Both the position numbers and the translations under genes were made by a program. Shown in pieces: positions 6,748 through 15,321 of a DNA stretch of 64,000 nt. Numbering within the stretch: position 1 is the first letter of the stretch; every line of letters begins with the position of its first letter. The stretch lies in NCBI RefSeq assembly GCF_036346855.1, contig NZ_CP107841.1:6514001-6578000 (forward strand), read 5' to 3'. The stretch is from Streptomyces europaeiscabiei (GTDB lineage Bacteria > Actinomycetota > Actinomycetes > Streptomycetales > Streptomycetaceae). The notes under the pieces were generated by a model. The model did no database searches and was not told the DNA's origin. It saw nothing but the letters and a program-made list of their open reading frames with translations.

Positions 6748-9258
6748 ATGAGCAGCCTCTTTGACGACAGCTTCCTGGCGGACCTCCAGGCCCCCCGCGG
6801 TCATGCGGAGGAACCCCCGCCGCCGCCCGAGGACGATCACGTACCGGAGCCGCTTCCGGACGATCTGTTCGGCGGGAAGTTCGACGTGCCTCCGGACCGG
6901 GACGCCTACTACCGCGACGGTGCCCCCCGCCCGGTGATCGACGCGGCGGCGCTCCTGGACGGGCTGAACGAGAACCAGCGCGCGGCCGTGGTCCACGCGG
7001 GCTCGCCCCTGCTCATCGTGGCCGGTGCCGGCTCCGGAAAGACCCGGGTGCTCACCCACCGCATCGCGCATCTGCTCGGCGAGCGGCAGGTCCACCCGGG
7101 CCAGATCCTCGCGATCACCTTCACCAACAAGGCCGCGGGCGAGATGAAGGAACGCGTCGAGCAGCTCGTGGGACCGCGCGCCAACGCTATGTGGGTCATG
7201 ACCTTCCACAGCGCGTGTGTACGGATCCTGCGGCGCGAGTCGAAGAGGCTCGGCTTCACGTCCTCCTTCTCGATCTACGACGCCGCCGACAGCAAACGGC
7301 TGATGGCGCTCGTCTGCCGTGATCTGGACCTCGATCCGAAGCGCTTCCCGCCCAAGTCCTTCAGCGCCAAGATCTCGAACCTGAAGAACGAGCTGATCGA
7401 CGAGGAGGACTTCGCCGCCCAGGCCGCCGACGGCTTCGAGAAGACCCTCGCCCAGGCCTACGCGCTCTACCAGTCCCGCCTCCGCGAGGCGAACGCGCTC
7501 GACTTCGACGACCTGATCATGACGACGGTCAATCTGCTGCGCGCCTTCCCGGACGTCGCCGAGCACTACCGCCGCCGCTTCCGCCACGTCCTCGTCGATG
7601 AGTACCAGGACACCAACCACGCGCAGTACTCCCTGGTCAGAGAGCTGGTCGGCACCTTTGAGCACCCCGTCGACGTACCGCCCAACGAGTGGGACGTACC
7701 CCCTGCCGAGCTCTGCGTCGTGGGTGACGCCGACCAGTCGATCTACGCCTTCCGCGGCGCGACCATCCGGAACATCCTCCAGTTCGAGGAGGACTACCCG
7801 GACGCGACGACGATCCTGCTGGAGCAGAACTACCGCTCCACCCAGACCATCCTGAGCGCGGCCAACGCGGTCATCGAGCGCAACGAGTCCCGCCGCCCCA
7901 AGAACCTGTGGACCAACGCGGGCGCGGGTGCGCAGATCACCGGCTATGTCGCCGACACCGAACACGACGAGGCCCAGTTCGTCGCCGACGAGATAGACCG
8001 ACTGACGGACGCGGGCGACGCGAAGGCCGGAGACGTCGCCGTCTTCTACCGGACGAACGCCCAGTCCCGAGTCTTCGAAGAGATCTTCATCCGCGTCGGC
8101 CTGCCCTACAAGGTCGTCGGCGGCGTCCGCTTCTACGAGCGTAAGGAGGTCCGGGACGTCCTCGCGTACCTGCGCGTCCTCGCCAACCCGGAGGACTCGG
8201 TCCCGCTGCGCCGCATCCTCAACGTGCCCAAGCGAGGCATCGGTGACCGCGCCGAGGCGATGATCGACGCCCTCTCGCAGCGCGAGAAGATCAGCTTCCC
8301 GCAGGCGCTGAAGCGCGTCGACGAGGCGTACGGCATGGCGGCCCGGTCGACGAACGCGGTCAAGCGGTTCAACACGCTGATGGAGGACCTGCGGACCGTC
8401 GTCGAGTCCGGCGCCGGACCGGCGACCATCCTGGAGGCGGTCCTCGAACGCACCGGCTATCTGGCCGAGTTGCAGGCCTCGACCGACCCGCAGGACGAGA
8501 CCCGCATCGAGAACCTCCAGGAACTCGCCGCCGTGGCACTGGAGTTCGAGCAGGAGGCCGGTGCCGCGGAAGGTGACGGCGAGGCGGCGGCTGCGACGCC
8601 CGTCGGGCTGCCCGCCTTCCTGGAGCGGGTGGCGCTGGTCGCCGACTCCGACCAGATCCCGGACGAGGAGGAGGACGGCTCGGGCGTCATCACGCTCATG
8701 ACCCTCCACACCGCCAAGGGCCTGGAGTTCCCGGTCGTCTTCCTGACCGGCATGGAGGACGGCGTCTTCCCGCACATGCGCGCCCTCGGCCAGGCCAAGG
8801 AGTTGGAGGAGGAGCGTCGCCTCGCGTACGTCGGCATCACCCGCGCGCGCGAACGGCTGTACCTCACCCGCTCCTCGCTCCGCAGCGCCTGGGGCCAGCC
8901 CTCGTACAACCCGCCGTCCCGCTTCCTGGAGGAGATCCCGGCCACGCACCTGGAGTGGAAGCGCACAGGCGCCTCCGCACCGGTGTCCTCGGGGCCGGCC
9001 GCCGGGATCGCGTCCTCACTGTCCTCGTCCCGTTCCCGCTCCTCGGCCTCCGGCGCGTCCGGCTTCGCGACCCGCCGCAGCAACGAGAAGCCGGTGGTCT
9101 CGCTCTCCGTGGGCGACCGCGTCACCCATGACCAGTTCGGCCTCGGCACGGTCGTCGGCGTCAACGGCACGGGCGCGAACGCTGAGGCGACGATCGACTT
9201 CGGCGACACCAAGCCCAAGCGGCTTTTGCTGCGGTACGCGCCGGTGGAGAAGCTGTAG
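6748..9258 (+). CDS. pcrA: UvrD/PcrA-type DNA helicase
   Basis: An 836-residue superfamily 1A 3'-5' DNA helicase for repair and removal of proteins from DNA. An acidic, proline-rich extension of about 70 residues comes first, common in actinobacteria. Then come the Q motif LNENQRAAVVHAG (about 73-85), Walker A GAGSGKT (93-99), motif Ia TFTNKAAGEM, Walker B DEYQDT (about 284), motif III GDADQSIYAFRGA, motif IV LEQNYRS, motif V TLHTAKGLEF and motif VI VGITRARERLYL. The last 50 residues hold the tail seen in PcrA that binds RNA polymerase (VGDRVTHDQFGLGTVVGV). All catalytic motifs are intact and the length is normal. A symmetric hairpin follows the stop. Confidence 0.96.
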   Translation: MSSLFDDSFLADLQAPRGHAEEPPPPPEDDHVPEPLPDDLFGGKFDVPPDRDAYYRDGAPRPVIDAAALLDGLNENQRAAVVHAGSPLLIVAGAGSGKTRVLTHRIAHLLGERQVHPGQILAITFTNKAAGEMKERVEQLVGPRANAMWVMTFHSACVRILRRESKRLGFTSSFSIYDAADSKRLMALVCRDLDLDPKRFPPKSFSAKISNLKNELIDEEDFAAQAADGFEKTLAQAYALYQSRLREANALDFDDLIMTTVNLLRAFPDVAEHYRRRFRHVLVDEYQDTNHAQYSLVRELVGTFEHPVDVPPNEWDVPPAELCVVGDADQSIYAFRGATIRNILQFEEDYPDATTILLEQNYRSTQTILSAANAVIERNESRRPKNLWTNAGAGAQITGYVADTEHDEAQFVADEIDRLTDAGDAKAGDVAVFYRTNAQSRVFEEIFIRVGLPYKVVGGVRFYERKEVRDVLAYLRVLANPEDSVPLRRILNVPKRGIGDRAEAMIDALSQREKISFPQALKRVDEAYGMAARSTNAVKRFNTLMEDLRTVVESGAGPATILEAVLERTGYLAELQASTDPQDETRIENLQELAAVALEFEQEAGAAEGDGEAAAATPVGLPAFLERVALVADSDQIPDEEEDGSGVITLMTLHTAKGLEFPVVFLTGMEDGVFPHMRALGQAKELEEERRLAYVGITRARERLYLTRSSLRSAWGQPSYNPPSRFLEEIPATHLEWKRTGASAPVSSGPAAGIASSLSSSRSRSSASGASGFATRRSNEKPVVSLSVGDRVTHDQFGLGTVVGVNGTGANAEATIDFGDTKPKRLLLRYAPVEKL

Positions 9259-9300
9259 CGAGCTGTGCGCGGCGAGCGTTCCGGCCGCGGGACACGCATC

Positions 9301-9323
9301 GGGCCCCTGCTCGGCAGGGGCCC
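9301..9323. terminator. Bidirectional terminator hairpin
   Basis: GGGCCCCTG-CTCGG-CAGGGGCCC is a perfect 9-bp stem with a 5-base loop between the convergent pcrA and M23 genes. It lacks a long T run, as usual in Streptomyces. Confidence 0.7.
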
Positions 9324-9368
9324 GGTCTTCGTTGTCCGTGTTCTTGACGGGGGCCGTCGCGGCGTCCG

Positions 9369-10976
9369 TTACGTCGGGTCCAGACCGTGGCTGCGCAGCC
9401 ACGGCAGGGGGTCGATGGCAGAGCCGCCCGCCGGGTGGACCTCGAAGTGCAGGTGCGGGCCGGTCGAGTTGCCCGAGTTGCCGGAGTAGGCGATGGTGTC
9501 GCCGGCCTGGACGGTCGTACCGGAGGCGACCTTGTAGGTGGAGAGGTGGCAGTACCAGGTCTCGGTGCCATCCTTGGCGGTCACGATGACCATGTTGCCG
9601 TAGGCGGGGTTCCACTGCGTGCGCACGGTGCCGTCCGTCGCGGCCATCACCGCGGTGCCGTACGAGACCGGGAAGTCTATGCCGGTGTGCAGGGACATCC
9701 AGTTGACGCCGGACTGTCCGTAGTACGCGCTGAGTCCGTGCCTGGCGACCGGCAGTGCGAACTTCGGCCGCAGTCGCTCCTTGCGGGCCGCCTCGGCCGC
9801 CGCCTTCTTCTGCTCCAGCTCCTGCTGGGCTTTGAGGTCGATGCGCTCCTGCGTCCGGCTCGCCCGGTCGGCGAAGTCGTCCGCCTCGGCGGAGAGGCTC
9901 TCCAACTGGGTGTCTAGCTGGTTGTTCGCGGTGGACGGCTTCACCGCGGTGGCGTCCGACTTGATGGACGCCGTCGTCTCGGTGTCGTCCGACGTGGCGC
10001 CGACCGAGGCCGCCGCGATCCCCGCGACACCCATGACGCAGGCCGACGGAACGGCCACGGTCAACAGGGCGGAACGTTTGGCCGGAGCCTTCCGACGCGA
10101 CCGCGAGGCCGTGCGGGTGGCCGCCCGACCGGGGCTCGTGCTCCCGGTGGCCACCGGGGTGACCTCCTCCTCGCCGTCGAGGAGCGCGGCGCGGTCCGCA
10201 CCGTCGGTCTCGAACTCGCCGTCCGCGGGAAGGTGTTCGTCCTGGTCGTACGGGGCGATCTGCTCGAAGGTGGCCGTCGCCTGCTGGTGGAAGTCCGCGG
10301 CCTCGGCCGCCGAGAGGTCCACCACCACGGTCTGCGGATGCTCGTGGGCGTCGTACGACTCGTGGGTGCCGCCGCCGTGTTCGTACGACTCCGCGGCGGA
10401 GCCGCCGTGCTCGTCGCCGGCGGGGGTGCCGTCGCTGTTCCACTGCGTGGCGTCGAACGCGCCTGTGTCGAAGTGCTGGGTGCCGACCCACTGCTGGGTC
10501 TGGTCGGACTGCCCCGACTGGCCCGTCTCGTCGGCCTGTTCGGCCTGCAGCCAGCCGCTCGCGTCCCACTGGCCGCTCGCGTCGGGGCTCGTCGACTGCG
10601 TCGGGACCTGGGAGAGGTGTTCGTAGCCGGCCGACCAGGACGTCGTTTCGTAACTGCCCGTGTCGTACGCGGCTTGGTGCTGCGCGGCGTACGGGTCGTA
10701 GTTCAGCGTCTGGTGGCTGCCCGTCGACCACTGTGAGGCGTCGTAGGAGCCGGTGCCGGCGTCATTGCCCGGCAGGTCACCGAAGAGGGGATCGGCCGCG
10801 AAGGTGCCGGTGCCGGTGTGGGTGCCGGAGTCGAAACCGGTGGCGGGATAATCGCCGTACGTGGTGAAGTCACCATGGGTGGCTTCCTGGTGGCCGTACG
10901 ACGCGTAGTGCGCCGGGTCGGCTTCGGAAGCCGGAGCCGGGGGTGTTGCGGTCCCCGACGGGTGACGATCGTTCAC
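9369..10976 (-). CDS. Membrane-anchored M23 metallopeptidase
   Basis: A 535-residue protein. The first 300 or so residues are low-complexity, rich in Tyr, Gly, Asp, Thr, Ser and Gln, and probably cytoplasmic. One membrane span (LLTVAVPSACVMGVAGIAAA) follows, then a short coiled coil (residues EQKKAAAEAARKERL), then a C-terminal M23 (LytM-like) domain with zinc-binding residues in SLHTGIDF and HLHFEV, so it should be an active endopeptidase outside the membrane. GTG 10976 (MNDRHPSGT) is chosen because this N terminus recurs in Streptomyces orthologues, AGAGAAG-like sequence precedes it, and a promoter sits just upstream. It converges on pcrA. Confidence 0.88.
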   Translation of the reverse strand: MNDRHPSGTATPPAPASEADPAHYASYGHQEATHGDFTTYGDYPATGFDSGTHTGTGTFAADPLFGDLPGNDAGTGSYDASQWSTGSHQTLNYDPYAAQHQAAYDTGSYETTSWSAGYEHLSQVPTQSTSPDASGQWDASGWLQAEQADETGQSGQSDQTQQWVGTQHFDTGAFDATQWNSDGTPAGDEHGGSAAESYEHGGGTHESYDAHEHPQTVVVDLSAAEAADFHQQATATFEQIAPYDQDEHLPADGEFETDGADRAALLDGEEEVTPVATGSTSPGRAATRTASRSRRKAPAKRSALLTVAVPSACVMGVAGIAAASVGATSDDTETTASIKSDATAVKPSTANNQLDTQLESLSAEADDFADRASRTQERIDLKAQQELEQKKAAAEAARKERLRPKFALPVARHGLSAYYGQSGVNWMSLHTGIDFPVSYGTAVMAATDGTVRTQWNPAYGNMVIVTAKDGTETWYCHLSTYKVASGTTVQAGDTIAYSGNSGNSTGPHLHFEVHPAGGSAIDPLPWLRSHGLDPT

Positions 10977-11376
10977 CAACTTCTCTTTCGCCTCGACGAC
11001 AGGGGCTGGCAGAGCAGTGCGGTGACTGTACCCGGCGGTATGCGGGCGCGACAATCTTCAACGGGTTTCACGCGCGCAGGAAACGGGCATTCGAGCGTCT
11101 TTCGGCGGTCTGTGGGTACGACCTTGGCCTTGCGTTCGAAGGTTGTTCGATAGTGGGTGGCTGTGTGGGGGTTGTGGGACGCCCGCGCCGACGGGGGCGA
11201 GACGTTTCTCGGGGTGATGGCGTGCCGGAGGTGGGGCGCGTTGTTGCCGTCGGGAGGGGTGTCGCGAGTCCGGCGCGCGGCGGGGGCGCATGGGTGTGCG
11301 CCGCGTTTACCGCCTTATGTCCCTGTTTCGTAGTCCTGTGTCGAGCGTCACTGTGCTGTCGTAGGCGGTCTGGGGC
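10977..11376. other. Intergenic region upstream of the M23 gene
   Basis: About 400 bases between the lipase-like gene and the M23 gene, both on the minus strand. Besides the promoter at 11025-11054 I see only GC-rich sequence without a supported gene or strong hairpin. Confidence 0.4.
11025..11054 (-). promoter_or_regulatory. Promoter of the M23 peptidase gene
   Basis: On the reverse strand TTGTCG (11054-11049) and TACAGT (11030-11025) are separated by 18 bases, close to the HrdB consensus. The predicted start of transcription near 11018 leaves a leader of about 40 bases and supports GTG 10976 as the start codon. Confidence 0.5.
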
Positions 11377-12237
11377 TCACGCCACGGTCAGGCCGCCGGG
11401 GCGGGCGGTGGTGCGGGTGCCTGTCCGTGAGGTGTCGAGCGCCTGCCGTATTCCGGTGGCGACGGCGGGGTGCACGGGCAGGGCGAGGTGGCCGATGCCC
11501 GTGACCCGGATGTTCTGCGCCATCAGGTCCGGGTGGTCGACACAGGCGGTCTCCGGCGGAACCATCACGTGGTCGAGGTCGCTCCAGAACGCCACGAAGT
11601 GCGTACGGCAGCCCGGTGCCGGCTCCCGCAGTTCCTCCAGCACCTTCGAACCCGGCCGCATCTGGCGGACGATCGGGTGCGCGTCCGCCAGCGGCACGGC
11701 CCGGGTGCCGCCGTGCGGGGTGCCGAGCGTGACGAGCGTACGGACGCGGTGGTCCCCGCCGAGCCGCTGCACGTAGTACCGCGCTATCAGTCCGCCGAGG
11801 CTGTGGCAGACGACATCCACCTGCTCCTGACCCGTGCGCTCGCAGATGTCCTCGATGTGGTTGCCGAGCAGTTCGGCGGCGGCGCGGATGTCGCAGGTGA
11901 GGGGCGAGTAGTTGAGCGACTCGATGTGCCGGCCGCCGTGCTGCGCCAGGGAGCGGCGCAGCAGGACGAAGACCGAGCGGTTGTCGATGAATCCGTGCAG
12001 CAGGACGACGGGGGGCTTCTCCTCGGTGGGAAGCCGGGGGGTGTCGGCCGGGGGGAGCGTGGGGCTGATCCGGCGTTCCTGCGTCATCCCGGACGGATAG
12101 AGCAGCATGTGTCCGGCAAGGATCGCCAACTCCAGGGCGGTCGCCTTGAGAAGGGCCACCGAAAGGCCTGCCAGATGGGTGGGCAGGAGCCGCTCGCAGA
12201 GCGGAAGAAGGGGCGCGACCGCCCTGGTGACCTTCAT
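11377..12237 (-). CDS. Alpha/beta-hydrolase lipase-like protein
   Basis: A 286-residue hydrolase. The core begins with VVLLHGFIDNRSVF (oxyanion region). The nucleophile elbow is CHSLGG, which fits GXSXG and gives the catalytic Ser, and LVTLGTPHGGT follows as in triacylglycerol lipases. The acid and base are likely Asp in FWSDLDHVM and His in GIGHLALP. A hydrophobic segment near residues 15-40 may anchor it to the membrane. ATG 12237 is chosen over longer starts because GGGAGG lies 6 bases upstream. Substrate is probably a lipid ester. It is separated by a long gap from the genes on both sides, so it is probably transcribed alone. Confidence 0.85.
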   Translation of the reverse strand: MKVTRAVAPLLPLCERLLPTHLAGLSVALLKATALELAILAGHMLLYPSGMTQERRISPTLPPADTPRLPTEEKPPVVLLHGFIDNRSVFVLLRRSLAQHGGRHIESLNYSPLTCDIRAAAELLGNHIEDICERTGQEQVDVVCHSLGGLIARYYVQRLGGDHRVRTLVTLGTPHGGTRAVPLADAHPIVRQMRPGSKVLEELREPAPGCRTHFVAFWSDLDHVMVPPETACVDHPDLMAQNIRVTGIGHLALPVHPAVATGIRQALDTSRTGTRTTARPGGLTVA

Positions 12238-12870
12238 GCCCGACCTCCCGTCGGCAGACGGGTGGACGCCTCTGTCCCCCGTGTGCCCTAGTGGAGAGCC
12301 GCGGATGCGGACGGCGGGTGCGATGCGACGTGACGCGGTGCGTGTGGCCTGCGTGACGTGCGATGCGTGTACGACGCGTGAGGCGCCGATCGCGCGATGG
12401 GGGGTTCGGCGCTCCTGACCCCCCGCTGCCCCTGCCCTCTGCCGGTGCCGATTCGTCCGGTCGCCGTGATCTCCCGCGGCGGTGGGGCGGTGCGGCGTCC
12501 TTCCGGCGACTCTCCTTTGCGCATGCTTCCCCGTGGCCCGCACGCGCGGGGGCCTGTGGCAGGCGGCCCGGAAACGGTCCGGATGCCGCGATCACCTCCG
12601 TGATCACCTCTGTCCCCGCGACGCGTGAGCCGCGGAATCCGGGAGCGGTGCGCGGCGAACGTGTCCCATCATGTGATTTCCCCCTCGCCCTCCATCGCGA
12701 AACTGCCGGTTACGGGATGCTGGAGATAACGTTCGTTCACTTTCCCGGCGCGCGGTGTGGGTAGGTGTTCCATGGACCTGAAGCCGTGATGTGCGCGGTT
12801 TGCGCGATTCACGCGACATGTGCGGCTCTGTTCTGTTACGGGTTGGTGTAGTCGTTTCATGGAGGCAGTG
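12238..12870. other. Divergent intergenic region, lipase to icmB
   Basis: 633 bases between divergent genes. It contains GC-rich repetitive words (GTGACG/GCGTG variants around 12300-12390) and a short direct repeat GATCACCTCC/GATCACCTCT at about 12590-12612 that includes the palindrome GTGATCAC. No gene is supported. Confidence 0.4.
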
Positions 12871-13287
12871 ATGGGTGTGGCAGCCGGTCCGATCCGCGTG
12901 GTGGTGGCCAAGCCGGGACTCGACGGCCACGATCGCGGGGCCAAGGTGATCGCGAGGGCGCTGCGCGACGCCGGTATGGAGGTCATCTACACCGGCCTCC
13001 ACCAGACTCCCGAGCAGATCGTCGACACCGCGATCCAGGAGGACGCCGACGCGATCGGCCTCTCCATCCTCTCCGGCGCCCACAACACACTCTTCGCCGC
13101 CGTCATCGAACTCCTCAAGGAGCGCGATGCCGAGGACATCCTCGTCTTCGGCGGCGGCATCATCCCCGAGGCGGACATCGCGCCGCTCAAGGACAAGGGA
13201 GTCGCCGCGATCTTCACACCGGGCGCGACGACGGCGTCGATCGTGGAGTGGGTGCGGGCGAACGCCCGACAGTCTGCGGGGGCGTAG
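12871..13287 (+). CDS. icmB: Isobutyryl-CoA mutase small, B12-binding subunit
   Basis: A 138-residue cobalamin-binding protein. It has the B12 signature DGHDRG (DxHxxG, His as the lower cobalt ligand), followed by SILSGAH and FGGGIIP, the usual SxL and GG motifs. Length and sequence (start [20 protein letters not shown]) match IcmB of Streptomyces, which pairs with the large subunit IcmA to interconvert isobutyryl-CoA and n-butyryl-CoA, feeding precursors to polyketides and valine breakdown. The large subunit is not in the window. ATG 12871 follows GGAGG at 12861-12865; an ATG at 12859 overlaps that site and is less likely. A free-standing B12 domain for methylmalonyl-CoA mutase is the alternative. 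Confidence 0.9.
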   Translation: MGVAAGPIRVVVAKPGLDGHDRGAKVIARALRDAGMEVIYTGLHQTPEQIVDTAIQEDADAIGLSILSGAHNTLFAAVIELLKERDAEDILVFGGGIIPEADIAPLKDKGVAAIFTPGATTASIVEWVRANARQSAGA

Positions 13288-13326
13288 GGCCTTTGGGGCG
13301 TTCGGGTGCGGGTCAGGTGGGGCTTC

Positions 13327-13367
13327 TCGCGCAGTTCCCCGCGCCCCTGAAAAGCAGGGGCTGCGGC
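13327..13367 (+). repeat. Streptomyces interspersed repeat, copy A
   Basis: TCGCGCAGTTCCCCGCGCCC followed by a CCTGAAAAGCAGGGG hairpin, 40 bases after the icmB stop. The same core occurs inverted at 13485-13499 and in variants at 44221 and 50327. It is recognisable as the short GCGCAGTTCCCCGCGCCCCT element scattered between genes in many Streptomyces genomes. Confidence 0.65.
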
Positions 13368-13484
13368 CGTGCTTTTCGGCCGGCAGTCCTGTCGCCTTCC
13401 AAGCCCGAAGGCCCATCGTCCTCCCTCCAGATCCGCAGTCCCTCGCCTTTCAGGCCCGCAAGAGCCGGGGCTCTTGGGGGCCCG

Positions 13485-13499
13485 GGGAACTGCGCGAGC
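13485..13499 (-). repeat. Streptomyces interspersed repeat, copy B (inverted)
   Basis: CGGGGAACTGCGCGA, the reverse complement of the TCGCGCAGTTCCCCG core of copy A. It lies just after the stop of the DUF5691 gene, so each convergent gene ends in its own copy and the two face each other. Confidence 0.6.
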
Positions 13500-13543
13500 A
13501 ACCACGACGATCCCGCGCTCGCCCGCGAACCCGAACCCCCGAG

Positions 13544-15241
13544 CTATGAGGCGCCCGGCGGCGCCAGCTCGGCCCACATCGTCGCCCGCAACCGCAGCGT
13601 CGTCGCGAGCCGCTGGAACGCCTCGGCCCAGTACCCACCGGCCCCCGGCGCCGAGTCCTCCGCGTCCTCCGGCGTCGCCGTGAGCGGCTGGAGCCGCACC
13701 GCCTCCGCGGGGTCCAGGCACCGCTCGGCCAGCCCCATCACCCCGCTGAAACTCCAGGGATAACTCCCCGCGTCCCGAGCGATGTCGAGCGCGTCCACCA
13801 CGGCCCGCCCCAGCGGCGGAGCCCACGGCACCGCACACACTCCGAGCAGCTGAAACGCCTCCGACAGCCCGTGCGTGGCGATGAACCCCGCCACCCACTC
13901 GGCCCGCTCCCCGTGCTCCAACGTGGCCAGCAGCTTCGCCCGCTCGGCCAGCGACACGGCCCCCGGCCCGCCGGCCTCCGGCATGGAGGGCGTCCCCAGC
14001 AACGCCCGCGACCACCCGGCGTCCCGCTGCCGCACCGCCGCCCGGCACCACGCGCCGTGCAGCTCACCCTGCCAGTCGTCCGCGACCGGCAGCGCCACGA
14101 TCTCCTCCGGCGTACGCCCCCCGAACCGCCGCGACCACGCACCGAGCGGCGCCGCCTCCACCAACTGGCCCAGCCACCAGGAACGTTCACCCCGACCGGC
14201 CGGGGCCTTGGGCACCACCCCGTCACGCTCCATGCCGGGGTCGCACTCGTGCGGGGCCTCGACCACGAGCGTGGGCGTGCCGGCAGCCGCCGACGTGCTG
14301 CCCGTGCGGTCGACGGCCACACACGCGGTCGCCCGCTTCGCCATCCTCCCCGCAAGCATCGATCCGGGCAGGGCGGACAGCAACTCCGCCGCCGTGGCCC
14401 GCACATTGCGGCTGCGGTCGGCCAACGCAGCCTCCAGGAACGGCTCGTCCGCAGCCTCCAGACCCGCGCGGAGCGTGTCGAGGAACATGAGCCGGTCCTC
14501 GGCCCGCTCCGTCGACCACGTGGCCGACAGCAACTCGCGCGCCGGGGCGGCATCCCGGGCCCGTATCGACGTGAGCAGTGCGACGCGCTCCGCGAACAGG
14601 CCCTCCCGCCAGAGCCGCTGGACCCGCTCGGACTCGTCCGGGCCGGGCAGGGCCGCGCCACCGCCGGGCGCGGCACGCAGCGCGAAACGCCAGTCCGTGT
14701 TCAGCCGGGCCAGCCACAGCGCCCGCGCGCCCGCGAAGGCCAGGACGGCCGGACGCAGGTCGGTACGGCCGCGCGCCGCGTCCAGCAGCGCGGGCAGGGC
14801 CTGAGGAGGTGGCGCGTAACCGTGTGCGTTGGCCAACGCCAGCCACTGGGGCAGTAGTTCCATCAGATCGGGTGCCGTGCCCCGGCGCCCGCCACCGCTG
14901 CCGGGCCGGTCGGCCAGCAGCGTCGTCAGTCTCCGCGTCGCGGCGGGCGGCAGCGGTGGACGCCGATCCGGTGCCACCGGCTCCGGCCGCGCCGCCGCCC
15001 GCACCGGCCGTATGCCCGCCCGGCGCCGCACGGTCTCCACGGCCGCCGCGTCCAGCAACGCCACGGGCGCCTCCCGGCCCGGCACCGCCACAGTCGGCGC
15101 ACGACGATCCGTCCCGAGCAACGCGGTCGTGACCAGCTCCTCCCAGGTGAGCCCCGCCGTGGTCGCCCTAGCGGATGAAGTGCCTGACGTACTGGTCATA
15201 GCGCCTGACGTACTGGTCATAGGGCCTGACGTACTGGTCAT
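13544..15241 (-). CDS. DUF5691 family protein
   Basis: A 565-residue protein without signal peptide or membrane span, rich in Ala, Arg and Leu helices that look like HEAT/ARM-type repeats (for example LFAERVALLTSIRARDA, RSRNVRATAAELLSALPGS). It matches what I recall as DUF5691, found next to SWIM, MoxR and VWA genes in actinobacteria. I infer a helical scaffold or adaptor for that system. The start region contains three tandem 21-bp copies, giving MTSTSGP, MTSTSGA and MTSTSGT, so three in-frame ATGs compete. GGAAGG 8 bases before the first favours 15241. It follows the SWIM gene on the same strand after about 80 bases and ends against a Streptomyces interspersed repeat. Confidence 0.82.
   Translation of the reverse strand: MTSTSGPMTSTSGAMTSTSGTSSARATTAGLTWEELVTTALLGTDRRAPTVAVPGREAPVALLDAAAVETVRRRAGIRPVRAAARPEPVAPDRRPPLPPAATRRLTTLLADRPGSGGGRRGTAPDLMELLPQWLALANAHGYAPPPQALPALLDAARGRTDLRPAVLAFAGARALWLARLNTDWRFALRAAPGGGAALPGPDESERVQRLWREGLFAERVALLTSIRARDAAPARELLSATWSTERAEDRLMFLDTLRAGLEAADEPFLEAALADRSRNVRATAAELLSALPGSMLAGRMAKRATACVAVDRTGSTSAAAGTPTLVVEAPHECDPGMERDGVVPKAPAGRGERSWWLGQLVEAAPLGAWSRRFGGRTPEEIVALPVADDWQGELHGAWCRAAVRQRDAGWSRALLGTPSMPEAGGPGAVSLAERAKLLATLEHGERAEWVAGFIATHGLSEAFQLLGVCAVPWAPPLGRAVVDALDIARDAGSYPWSFSGVMGLAERCLDPAEAVRLQPLTATPEDAEDSAPGAGGYWAEAFQRLATTLRLRATMWAELAPPGAS
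15179..15241 (-). repeat. Three tandem 21-bp repeats over the start codon
   Basis: On the reverse strand ATGACCAGTACGTCAGGC plus three variable bases occurs three times in a row, each copy providing an ATG. The number of copies changes the N terminus by 7 residues without breaking the frame. Only the first copy has the Shine-Dalgarno at normal distance. Confidence 0.9.
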
Positions 15242-15321
15242 GCGGGGTTCCTTCCGTACCGGGACGGTCGCAGGCGACGAACCGCTGCTCCCGTCGCCGC
15301 CTCCCTGGCCGCCGTCTCTCC

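Noticed and set aside
6400..8949. 849-codon minus-strand open frame
   Set aside because: Lies opposite pcrA and reads Val/Arg/Asp/Gly-rich shadow sequence, a usual artefact of high GC third positions.
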